Shown here: positions 8,039-15,621 of the stretch, in pieces | Layout of the letters: each line of letters begins with the position of its first letter | How positions within the stretch are numbered: the first letter of the stretch is position 1 | From: Hymenobacter terrenus | Lineage (GTDB): Bacteria; Bacteroidota; Bacteroidia; Cytophagales; Hymenobacteraceae | Direction: 5' to 3' | Length of the DNA stretch: 64,000 nt | Assembly (NCBI RefSeq): GCF_000972495.1 | Contig: NZ_LATM01000003.1 | Coordinates: 310,001-374,000, forward strand | The notes under the pieces: generated by a model | What the model saw: the letters and a program-made list of their open reading frames with translations, nothing else | Told to the model about the DNA's origin: nothing | Database searches by the model: none | Position numbers and translations under genes: made by a program

Positions 8039-9481
8039 TTATTCTTCTCGGACGTAGTCATCAACCAAGCGCTGGCATTCGTCCAGCAGGGCCGTGAGGT
8101 GGGCGTCCGTGGTAAACGGATTCATGAGTGAGACGCGCAGGTACAGCTGGCCGCGCAGCGTAGTCTGGACAATGTAGAACCGACCCGCTTCCACAAGCTG
8201 CTGGCGGATGCGTGCGTTCAGCTCTGCCGTCTGGGCCGGGGTGCGGCCTGCGTCCACGTAGCGGAAGCAGACGATGTTGCTCTCTGGCTCCACGGCCAAT
8301 TCGAAGCCGGGCCGGCCGCAAACCTGCGCCGCAAAGCGCCGCGCCAGGCCGTAAAGCACGTCTACATTGTCAGCAAAGACGCCCTCGCCGTAGGTGCGCA
8401 GCACGGTGTAAATGGCCACGCTCATCATCCGTTTGGTGCATTCAAACGTCCGCTTCCCCGAATTGAACCAGTCGGGCGCCGTGGCATCGGCCCACAGGTA
8501 TTGCGCTTTTTGCTGAAACGTGCGAAAGGCGTCGGCGTCTCGCCGGTAGAGCACGGCCGTTATCAAAGCCGGCGTCATCATCATTTTATGAAAATCGACC
8601 ACCACCGAATCGGCCCGCTCGATACCGCTTACGAGCGGCCGGTAGGTGTCCGACAAGGCCGCCGCCCCGCCGTGTGCCCCGTCGGCGTGAAACCAAAGCC
8701 CGTGTTGCTCGCAGAAGTCGGCAATGGCCATCAGGTCGTCGTAGGAGCCGGTGGAGGTGGAACAGGCGCTGCCGATAACGGCAAACACGGTCAGGCCGGC
8801 CGCCCGTGCCTGAGCCAGGGCGGGCTCCAGCAGCTCCGTGCGCATCTGAAACCGGTCGTTGGTCGGGATTTTGATGAGTCCCTCGGTGCCCAGGCCCATG
8901 ATGCGGACGGCCCGGTCGGCGCAGTAGTGGGCTTCTTCCGACACGAGGATGGCCAGCCGGCTCGTGGTGCCGACTTCCCACACATCGGCGGGCGCGGCCG
9001 CGGCGCGGGCCGTCAGCAGGGCCGTGAGGGTGCCCAGGGTGCCGCCAGAGGTTAGTAGGCCGCCGGCCGTGGCACCCAGCCCAAGCTTGCGGGCCAGCCA
9101 CTGCGTCGTCAGGCGTTCAAGGGCGTTGGCACTCATGCCCATTTCGTACACGGCCTGGCCTTGGTTGAGCACGCCCGCGAGCAAGCCGGTGAGGGCTGCC
9201 AACGGCAATGGCGGCGCCACTTGGTGCCCCATAAAGCCCGGGTGATGCACGTGAATAGACCGTTGCACCAGTTCAGCAAACAGTGGCAATAGGTCAGTAA
9301 TTGGTGGCTGGTTGAAATCGGCTTGCCAATGAGCCAGCTGGTCGGCTGGGTCGTGGTAGGTCAGGATGGGGTCCGTACCCGCCTGGGCGCGCTCCAGGTG
9401 GTCGGCCAATAAGTCGACCAAGGCATGACCCTGCTGCCGAAAAGCAGCAGCAGAGTAGGCGTTAGCGAGAAGTTCACTCAT
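8039..9481 (-). CDS. PLP-dependent group II amino-acid decarboxylase
   Basis: A 480-residue pyridoxal-phosphate enzyme of the glutamate/aromatic/diaminobutyrate decarboxylase group. The PLP-binding aspartate lies in HADGAHGGAA, and the Schiff-base lysine is K299 in VDFHKMMMTP. The glycine-rich TSGGTLGTL segment binds the phosphate. The length is right for a single-domain member. It is followed upstream (same strand, 154 bases) by an arginase-family gene, with a divergent LysR, so an amino acid or guanidino compound is the likely substrate, but the exact amino acid is not readable. Confidence 0.88.
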   Translation of the reverse strand: MSELLANAYSAAAFRQQGHALVDLLADHLERAQAGTDPILTYHDPADQLAHWQADFNQPPITDLLPLFAELVQRSIHVHHPGFMGHQVAPPLPLAALTGLLAGVLNQGQAVYEMGMSANALERLTTQWLARKLGLGATAGGLLTSGGTLGTLTALLTARAAAAPADVWEVGTTSRLAILVSEEAHYCADRAVRIMGLGTEGLIKIPTNDRFQMRTELLEPALAQARAAGLTVFAVIGSACSTSTGSYDDLMAIADFCEQHGLWFHADGAHGGAAALSDTYRPLVSGIERADSVVVDFHKMMMTPALITAVLYRRDADAFRTFQQKAQYLWADATAPDWFNSGKRTFECTKRMMSVAIYTVLRTYGEGVFADNVDVLYGLARRFAAQVCGRPGFELAVEPESNIVCFRYVDAGRTPAQTAELNARIRQQLVEAGRFYIVQTTLRGQLYLRVSLMNPFTTDAHLTALLDECQRLVDDYVREE

Positions 9482-9635
9482 GATGTTAAATTTTTCCTCA
9501 AAGCAACGAGCTAGATTTGATGCCTAGAAATGCTTATTTATGATGAACTGATAACTGAATCACATCAGTTGCCTGATTAGTTTACTGACGTTCGTTCTAC
9601 AATGAACAGTGCTTAGTCCGTTCCAGCTGTCATGC

Positions 9636-10487
9636 TCACGAAGCCGCTATGGTAGGCTTCAGGAGCCAGTCCCGGTACAGGGCTAATATGGGTTGAATCG
9701 GGGCCAGGTCTTCCGGCTTCGTGGCTGTGGTTTCGGTTAAAGACATGCCCACTACATGGTGCACTTCCAGCAAGTGGCGCAGCAATTGGGCAATGTCTTC
9801 GGCTAGGTATCCGCCCGCCACGGGGCATTGGAGGTCCGGAAACTGTTGGGGATTGAGCACGTCTAAATCCAGGTGGATGTAGATGTTCCGGGCCTTGGCG
9901 CGTGCCAGAAGCGGGGCCAGGTGCTCGGCCAACGGAGACCCCGTCGCTAGCACGGGGATGGCGTGGTCGGCAATGTAGCGGTCCTCCGCCGGGTCCGTAT
10001 CGCGCAAGCCAACGAAGACCACCTGCTGGCTCGTCAGGGGACTTTCTGCGCGAAAAGCCGTTGCGGGAAACTGCCCGTCCAGCAACAAGCGTAGCGGCAT
10101 CCCGTGAAAATGGCCGCTCGGCGAGGACTCCGGCGTGTTCAGATCAGCGTGAGCATCCAGCCAGAGCACCAGCAAGTCGCCCTCGTACCGCTGATTGAGG
10201 TAGCTGATGGGGGCAATTTCGGCCGCACAGTCGCCGGCTACCAGCAGGAGCCGAGCGGGTTGTTGCTGTTCGAGTATGGTTTGGGCCTTGCCCAGCTGGG
10301 TGAGCAAGGGCTGGTAGCCACTGATGCCGAAGCAAGTTGTCAGGGGCTCGTCCGATAAGGGGATGGTAATGGGCTGAGCCTCGGAGAAGGCAGCCCGGAG
10401 CGTTTCGGCGCCGGTTTGGATGGCATTGGTCAGGCCGCATCCCTGCCATTGGGGGAAGTACAGGAAAGTTGGTCGGTTATCGTTCAT
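9636..10487 (-). CDS. Arginase/agmatinase-family hydrolase with a Cys at the first metal-ligand position
   Basis: A 283-residue member of the ureohydrolase fold. Metal motifs are WLDAHADLNTP (D111, H113, D115), SGHFHGMPL at 124-132 and HLDLDVLNP further on, as in dinuclear manganese enzymes. The usual GGDHS motif is AGDCAAE here, with C87 where the first histidine ligand normally lies; some arginase-family proteins share this cysteine. The ATG at 10487 is preferred to an upstream one because it begins directly before the fold. It is probably transcribed with the decarboxylase and controlled by the divergent LysR gene. Guanidino-acid, arginine or formimino substrates are all possible. Confidence 0.85.
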   Translation of the reverse strand: MNDNRPTFLYFPQWQGCGLTNAIQTGAETLRAAFSEAQPITIPLSDEPLTTCFGISGYQPLLTQLGKAQTILEQQQPARLLLVAGDCAAEIAPISYLNQRYEGDLLVLWLDAHADLNTPESSPSGHFHGMPLRLLLDGQFPATAFRAESPLTSQQVVFVGLRDTDPAEDRYIADHAIPVLATGSPLAEHLAPLLARAKARNIYIHLDLDVLNPQQFPDLQCPVAGGYLAEDIAQLLRHLLEVHHVVGMSLTETTATKPEDLAPIQPILALYRDWLLKPTIAAS

Positions 10488-10636
10488 GAGGCAAATCGAA
10501 AAGCTGGTGAGAGCAAGCCGGTGGCTCGTTTCAGTAAATGAAAAATGTCCCCATGGGCTTTTGTTTGACATCCTAAAAAATAACCCGACCTTTTTTCAGA
10601 TAGTAGTTTTGGACCAAACTTTCGGCCAAGCCAGCA
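10488..10636. promoter_or_regulatory. Divergent promoter region of the arginase-family gene and lysR
   Basis: A 149-base divergent gap, as usual for a LysR regulator and its target. TAGTTTTG at 10604-10611 fits the Bacteroidota -7 element (TAnnTTTG) and lies 26 bases before the lysR start; no convincing -33 TTTG is placed correctly. LysR T-N11-A sites cannot be singled out by eye. Confidence 0.4.
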
Positions 10637-11512
10637 ATGGATCTGCACACCCTCAAGCACTTTCTGGCCCTAGCCGATACGCTCAATTACCGGCGGACGG
10701 CCGAAGCTGTGTTCATCGCCCAGCCCGCCCTGAGCCGGCAGATTCAGCAGCTGGAGAGTGAAATCGGGGCTCAGCTCTTTCTCCGCGACAAGCGCAACGT
10801 GGCCCTGACGCCCGCCGGCGTATTCCTGCGGCAGGAAGCCGGCCGACTGATTGAGCAATTGGAGGAAGCGTTCCGGCGCGCGGGCCAGATTCACCGGGGC
10901 GAAGCGGGCGAGATTCGCATTGGCCACGCCAGCTCGGCTATGCATTCTATTCTGCCCCGCCTGCTGGTCGGCCTACGAGAAAAGACTCCAAACTTGCGCG
11001 TGCTGCTGATGGAGACAACCAATCGATTTCAATTGCAAGCCTTGCAAAACCGGACCATCGACGTCGGCTTTTCGCCCAACATCACCTCTCCGCCGGGCGT
11101 CAGCAGCCGGGTGGTGTACGAGGAAAACCTGGTGGTCGTCCTGCCGGCTCACCATCCGGTGAGTGCCGATACATTCACGGATTTATCGGTTTTCGCCCAC
11201 GACGCCTTCATTCTGCCGCCCCTGGCCGAGGGCAGCGGCTACGTCGAAATCATCCACGCCCTGTGCCAGCAGTACGGCTTTCTGCCGCGCACGGCCTACG
11301 AGTCAGCGTATTCCGGTACCGTATTGCGGCTGGTGGAGGCGGGCATGGGCATCAGCATCGAGCCCGCGTCGGCTCTGCGCGGGCAAGACTTGCCCCTCAA
11401 AACCATTGAGCTAAGCAACGTGCCCCAAAAAGCCGAGATGCGCATGCTCTGGCTGACCGAGCGGACGGCGGAGCTGCAACCGTTTTTCGACTTCGTAGAC
11501 CGGCTGCTGTGA
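10637..11512 (+). CDS. LysR family transcriptional regulator
   Basis: A 291-residue activator/repressor with an N-terminal winged helix-turn-helix (MDLHTLKHFLALADTLNYRR, then AQPALSRQIQQLESEIGAQLF) and a C-terminal periplasmic-binding-like effector domain starting with RIGHASS. It is divergent from the arginase-family and decarboxylase genes, which is the classic arrangement for local control with the pathway substrate or product as co-inducer. The effector is not predictable. Confidence 0.95.
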   Translation: MDLHTLKHFLALADTLNYRRTAEAVFIAQPALSRQIQQLESEIGAQLFLRDKRNVALTPAGVFLRQEAGRLIEQLEEAFRRAGQIHRGEAGEIRIGHASSAMHSILPRLLVGLREKTPNLRVLLMETTNRFQLQALQNRTIDVGFSPNITSPPGVSSRVVYEENLVVVLPAHHPVSADTFTDLSVFAHDAFILPPLAEGSGYVEIIHALCQQYGFLPRTAYESAYSGTVLRLVEAGMGISIEPASALRGQDLPLKTIELSNVPQKAEMRMLWLTERTAELQPFFDFVDRLL

Positions 11513-11540
11513 GGTAAATTCCTGTTAGTCTCATTGAAGC

Positions 11541-11566
11541 CGCAACTTGAAGCTTGCCAAGTTGCG
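11541..11566. terminator. Hairpin between convergent lysR and DUF1259 genes
   Basis: A perfect 9-bp inverted repeat (CGCAACTTG at 11541-11549, CAAGTTGCG at 11558-11566) with an 8-base loop, located between two convergent stops only 58 bases apart. There is no T tract. The word CAAGTTGC recurs in other intergenic hairpins of the window. Confidence 0.5.
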
Positions 11567-11570
11567 CAGC

Positions 11571-12602
11571 TCAGTGCTTCATGTGCATGCCCTGGCTGCC
11601 GGTTTTGCCCAGTTGGTCGAGGGCGGCGCGGAAGCCCGCGGCCAACTGCGCGGCCGGTCCACGGCCGTAGTAGTGGAGGAACATCATGCGTGGCTGGTCG
11701 AAGAGCATGTGGTTGTGCACGGCTACCACTTCCAGGTTGTGGGCCCGCAGCGTTTTGATGACTGGGTTCACCTCGGCTTCGAGCATGGCAATGTCGCCGG
11801 CAATGTGGGCGTCGGCCTGCCGGCCGGCAAAGGCGGCCCAGGAATTCAGGCCGATGGCGGCTGTCATTTCCGTGCCCATCATGAGGGATTGCACGTCGGC
11901 CCGGCCCACGGTGTACTTGTAGGTCGGGCCATTGACCACGCCCTGGTAGCCCACCAGCTTATCGAGGGCCGGCAAGTCGAATAGCTCCTTGCTGGTGGGG
12001 GCGGCGGTGCTCGGTGTGGCAGTGTTGCCGGTTGGTGCCGTGGGGGTGGCCGCGGGCGGCTGGTTGGCCGGCAGCAGCTTGGAGTTTTTGAGCGTAGCGG
12101 CAAACTTCTTCGCCAATTCTTCCGGCGTGCCCATGCCGTGAATATGCATGTAGAAGATGCGCGGCTCTTCGTAGAAAAAGTGATTGTGGACGGCCCCGAT
12201 TTCCAGCCCATTGGCCAGCGCCGCCGACATCAGCGGGTTCACTTCCTCCTGTAGCAGCACGGTGTCGCTCATGAGCATGGCCGCCTTACCGTCGAGCGTG
12301 TGCTTGATGGCTACCCAGCCACCAAACCCAAACGAAATCGGCACGGCTTCACCCTTGATGGTCACCTTCAAATCGTTGCGGGGCAGGGGCGTGGTGTGGG
12401 TGGCCTGCGCTTCCACGTAAGTGCCCTTCTTGCCCATGGCCGCCTCAATGGCCGCGATTTCGGCGGGCGTCAGGGCCGGGGTCTTGCCGGCTACGGGTAT
12501 CGCGGCACTGGCTCTGGTGGGCAGCGTGCCGAGCAAAACGGGGGTGGTGGCCAGGGCGGCGGTCTTGAGCCAGTCGCGGCGAGAGAAGCGGGAATCGGTC
12601 AT
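11571..12602 (-). CDS. Tat-exported DUF1259 protein with two tandem domains
   Basis: A 343-residue protein with a twin-arginine-like signal (FSRRDWLKTAAL) followed by a hydrophobic stretch and a signal-peptidase-like ASA site. Two copies of the DUF1259 (LppY/LpqO-like) domain follow, joined by a Pro/Thr/Ala-rich linker at roughly residues 180-210. The copies share VHNH, then EPR or QPR, then a histidine/tyrosine-rich M-H-x-H or LHYYGRG segment. The ATG at 12602 is chosen because it places the RR motif at the N-terminus. The gene starts 46 bases after the chromate transporter stop, so it is probably co-transcribed with it. The biochemical role of DUF1259 is not established; the conserved histidines suggest metal or oxyanion binding outside the cytoplasmic membrane. 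Confidence 0.85.
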   Translation of the reverse strand: MTDSRFSRRDWLKTAALATTPVLLGTLPTRASAAIPVAGKTPALTPAEIAAIEAAMGKKGTYVEAQATHTTPLPRNDLKVTIKGEAVPISFGFGGWVAIKHTLDGKAAMLMSDTVLLQEEVNPLMSAALANGLEIGAVHNHFFYEEPRIFYMHIHGMGTPEELAKKFAATLKNSKLLPANQPPAATPTAPTGNTATPSTAAPTSKELFDLPALDKLVGYQGVVNGPTYKYTVGRADVQSLMMGTEMTAAIGLNSWAAFAGRQADAHIAGDIAMLEAEVNPVIKTLRAHNLEVVAVHNHMLFDQPRMMFLHYYGRGPAAQLAAGFRAALDQLGKTGSQGMHMKH

Positions 12603-12648
12603 GAGGTAATGTAAGAGCAAGCAAAAAAGTCCAGGAAGTAGCAGATTA

Positions 12649-13989
12649 CTATACAAAAGGCGCCAGCAGATAGGCCAGCAGGCCGGCTCCCGCGCTTACC
12701 CCAATCCAGAGAATCATGTTCACCTTAAAGCGGTAGAGCGCGACCAGCGACACCAGCAGCCAGGCGAGACTGGGCCAATGTAGCCCCGTTGCGTCGAGGT
12801 GGCCTGATGGGAAAAGCACCGCCCGGCCCAGGTACACGGCCAGGTTGAGCACTACGCCCACCACGGCCGCCGTGATGATGCCGAGCACCGCTTTCAGGCA
12901 GGCGTTGTGCTGGGTGCGCTCAATCAGCGGGGCCCCCACCAGGATGAAGACGAAGCTCGGCAGAAAAGTATAGTAGGTGGTCGTTAGCAGGCCCAGCGTG
13001 CCGAAGGCCAGCGAGCTGCCGAAGTGAGTGTAGCCGCCCATGAAGCCCACAAAGGCCAGCACCATGATGAGCGGCCCCGGCGTGGTTTCGCCCAGGGCCA
13101 AGCCGTCGAGCATCTGCCCCTGCGTGAGCCAATGCAGCTTGGCCACGCTTACCTGCGCCACGTAGGGCAGCACGGCATAGGCCCCGCCAAAAGTGACCAA
13201 GGCCGCCTGGGTAAAGAACGCGCTCAAGCCCCGCCAGAAGTCAAAATCCGGGCTCACGGCCGCGAATACGGCCAGCGGCACTCCCCACAGCACTCCAGCC
13301 GCCACCACCTGCCGCAGCAGGCGTGCCGCCGAAAACCCCGTGCCCGCCACTACCGACCGGGTGGTGAGAAAGTAGCCTTCCTCGGCCTGCGCGGCCCGGG
13401 CCTGGGTAGCGGCCGTAGCCGTCGGCACTGGGAAAAACCGCCGGGCCAGCAGGGCCACGGCCGCCGCCCCCAGAATGAGCAGCGGGAAGGGCACGTTCAG
13501 CCAAAAAATTCCGATGAAGCTGGCTACCGCCACCGCGTAGTGCAGCAGGCTAAGCAAGGACTTCTGCCCAATTTTGACCATGGCCAGAATAATGATGGCG
13601 ACCACCGCCGGTTTCAAGCCTATGAATACTCCTTGCAAGGCGGGCAGCGTGCCCACTGTTACGTACAGAAGGCTCAGCAGCAGCAGGATGAATACTGAGG
13701 GGAGCACGAAGAGCAGGCCGGCCGCGAGGCCGCCGCGGGTGCCATGTAGCAGCCAGCCAATGTAGGTGGCCAGCTGCTGAGCCTCGGGGCCGGGCAGCAG
13801 CATGCAGTAGTTGAGCGCGTGCAAAAACTTGGCGTCCGAAATCCAGCGCTTCTCCTCCACCAGCACCGTGTGCATGATGGCAATCTGGCCGGCGGGGCCG
13901 CCGAAGCTGATGAAGCCGAGCTTGAGCCAGAAACGCAGGGCTTCGGCAAACGCGGGTTTGGGAATGGGAGTGAGGGTGGTATTGGACAT
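12649..13989 (-). CDS. chrA: Chromate efflux transporter
   Basis: A 446-residue inner-membrane protein with two CHR domains. The first contains FGGPAGQIAIMH and LLPGPEAQQLATYIGWLLHG; the second repeats the pattern with FGGAYAVLPYV and TTPGPLIMVLAFVGF. Ten or more hydrophobic segments are visible. Long-chain ChrA proteins of this form export chromate. It lies between a ChrB-domain regulator upstream (101-base gap) and a DUF1259 gene downstream on the same strand, giving a compact chromate module. Confidence 0.95.
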   Translation of the reverse strand: MSNTTLTPIPKPAFAEALRFWLKLGFISFGGPAGQIAIMHTVLVEEKRWISDAKFLHALNYCMLLPGPEAQQLATYIGWLLHGTRGGLAAGLLFVLPSVFILLLLSLLYVTVGTLPALQGVFIGLKPAVVAIIILAMVKIGQKSLLSLLHYAVAVASFIGIFWLNVPFPLLILGAAAVALLARRFFPVPTATAATQARAAQAEEGYFLTTRSVVAGTGFSAARLLRQVVAAGVLWGVPLAVFAAVSPDFDFWRGLSAFFTQAALVTFGGAYAVLPYVAQVSVAKLHWLTQGQMLDGLALGETTPGPLIMVLAFVGFMGGYTHFGSSLAFGTLGLLTTTYYTFLPSFVFILVGAPLIERTQHNACLKAVLGIITAAVVGVVLNLAVYLGRAVLFPSGHLDATGLHWPSLAWLLVSLVALYRFKVNMILWIGVSAGAGLLAYLLAPFV

Positions 13990-14090
13990 GGCAGGGGGCC
14001 GGGCCCTTTGGCGGGCCGGGCTTAATTGGCTGCAATGGTACGCGGCGGCAGGCCGCGAAAATAGAACAGCCTTTTCCCCTGGTATAATCT

Positions 14091-14936
14091 TTACGTCGGC
14101 CGCTGCTGCTTGCGGTGAGCCGAGGGACTTTGGCCGGTGTGCTGCTTAAAAATGCGGGTGAAGTGGCTTTGGTCCGAAAAACCGGTGAGGTAGGCAATTT
14201 CCGCCAGCGAGTACCGCGTGGTATCGAGCAGATGCAGCGCCTTCTCGATGCGCAGTTTGCGGATGTACTCGCCAAAGGAGAGGTTGTCAAAATGGCGCGC
14301 AAATTCCCGCGACAGGTAGGTCGGATTTACCTGCACGGTGTCGGCCACGTCGGTCAGGCGCAGGCTCAGGTTGGTATCGAGGTGGTCCTGAATAAGCTCG
14401 CGCAGCTGGGTGGCCCAGGCCGGCGGGGGCGTGCCGCGGTCCTTCGTCCGTTGCAGGTAGGCGGTGTAAACCTGCACCAGAAGCTGCTCCTCCGGCTGTT
14501 GGGTGTGGGGCTGGTCTTGTAGGTGCCGGGCCCAGGTATAGAGGGCGTCGTAGAGCACCAGGCCCTGCCGTAGCAGCTGCTGGTCGTCGGGAATGTTGTG
14601 CGCCAGTCCGGCCGATATTGCCCACAGCCCCGCCGCCTGCTGAGCCAGGGCGTGGTTGTCGGTATCGGCACCCCGGATGATGGGCGCCATCGCCAACAGG
14701 GCCGGGTCGGAGAGGGCGTACTTCTTCAGGAAGTAATCGAAGGTGCATTCCGGGCCGTAGTGCGAGAACTCCACGTTGGGCACGTCGAAGGGAGTGGCGC
14801 CGGTACGCTCGGCCGTGGGCACTACCTCGGCAGCGGGCACATACAGGATTTCGGCGGCGGGGTCGATGAACCGCATAATCAGCCAGGGACAGGCTAGGCG
14901 GTCAATTTTGGGACGTTCGCGGGTGACCCACTGCAT
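14091..14936 (-). CDS. ChrB-domain/AraC helix-turn-helix fusion regulator
   Basis: A 281-residue protein with two parts. Residues 1 to about 140 match the C-terminal domain of ChrB (opening VTRERPKIDRLACPWLI, then FIDPAAEILYVP and a CTFDYFLKKYAL segment), the domain linked to chromate sensing or detoxification. Residues about 175-281 form an AraC-type DNA-binding domain (LSLRLTDVADTVQVNPTYLS and SLAEIAYLTGFSDQSHFTRI). Classical ChrB has a different N-terminal domain and no AraC part. It is the first gene of the minus-strand chrA operon, so chromate-responsive control of chrA and the DUF1259 gene is the natural inference. Confidence 0.88.
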   Translation of the reverse strand: MQWVTRERPKIDRLACPWLIMRFIDPAAEILYVPAAEVVPTAERTGATPFDVPNVEFSHYGPECTFDYFLKKYALSDPALLAMAPIIRGADTDNHALAQQAAGLWAISAGLAHNIPDDQQLLRQGLVLYDALYTWARHLQDQPHTQQPEEQLLVQVYTAYLQRTKDRGTPPPAWATQLRELIQDHLDTNLSLRLTDVADTVQVNPTYLSREFARHFDNLSFGEYIRKLRIEKALHLLDTTRYSLAEIAYLTGFSDQSHFTRIFKQHTGQSPSAHRKQQRPT

Positions 14937-15200
14937 GATAAATCCGATGATAAGCCCCGCGTACCAAATCGGCTGCGGGAATAAGTTTAGAATGCTTTTT
15001 CAGAGCTCGGTACGCGCTACCATGCCGGCTAGCAAAACTGGCTGTAAAGAAAGCGGGAACCATAAAAAAAGCTGAAGTGATATTGGCAACCGAGAAATAT
15101 CCATCCGTCACTCCGACAATCGGGCTGGCTTGGCAGCGGCAGATTTGCCCTTGGCCATAAAGAAAGCGCAGTACAAAGAGTGCTTTACCTTTGCCAGCCT

Positions 15201-15569
15201 ATGTTCCGTCTGCCGCCCACTACCATTTGCCTCACCACGACGACCTTAGACCTTACTGGTTGTTTTCCTGAATCCGTTGCTGGTACCAAGGCCGCGCGGG
15301 CAGCAATGCACCTACAGCACCACGAGGCCGGGAAATACCTTCACCTGCCGGCCATGACGCAGGCTCCTCACCACTACGAAGAGCCCGTCGGCCACTCGCC
15401 CGCCTTGGCGCGGCACTTGTCCAAATCCCACCAACATCACCGGGCTTGCACCAGCGAAGATGAGCCGCCGCTGACTCCTTGGTTCGCTGCTCATCTGAAT
15501 AGTCCACGCTCGCCAAGGTCTGCACCGGAACGGTTCCGTCATGCCCGGTGCGGACTTTTTGCATGCTGA
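15201..15569 (+). CDS. Possible small His-rich protein upstream of the metal efflux operon
   Basis: A frame from ATG 15201 (GTG 15180 is also possible) to TGA at 15567-15569, about 122 residues. The middle is unusually rich in histidine (HLQHH, APHHYEEPVGHSP, SKSHQHHRA) and there the third codon positions are strongly GC-biased, as in real genes here; the last 40 residues look less coding-like. It precedes the CzcA-type pump by 52 bases on the same strand. TACCTTTG at 15186-15193 fits a -7 promoter element. No family is recognised. It may be a metal-binding accessory protein, a decayed gene, or chance. The rest of the 14937-15621 gap shows nothing else. Confidence 0.35.
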   Translation: MFRLPPTTICLTTTTLDLTGCFPESVAGTKAARAAMHLQHHEAGKYLHLPAMTQAPHHYEEPVGHSPALARHLSKSHQHHRACTSEDEPPLTPWFAAHLNSPRSPRSAPERFRHARCGLFAC

Positions 15570-15621
15570 CGTTGGCTCCGTTCTTTGTTGCCAGCTTACT
15601 GCCCTCACCGTTTAGCAGCCT

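Noticed and set aside
10601..10611. Considered a full -33/-7 promoter in front of lysR
   Set aside because: Only the -7-like element is present; no properly spaced -33 TTTG was found, so it is listed only as a weak element in the intergenic entry.
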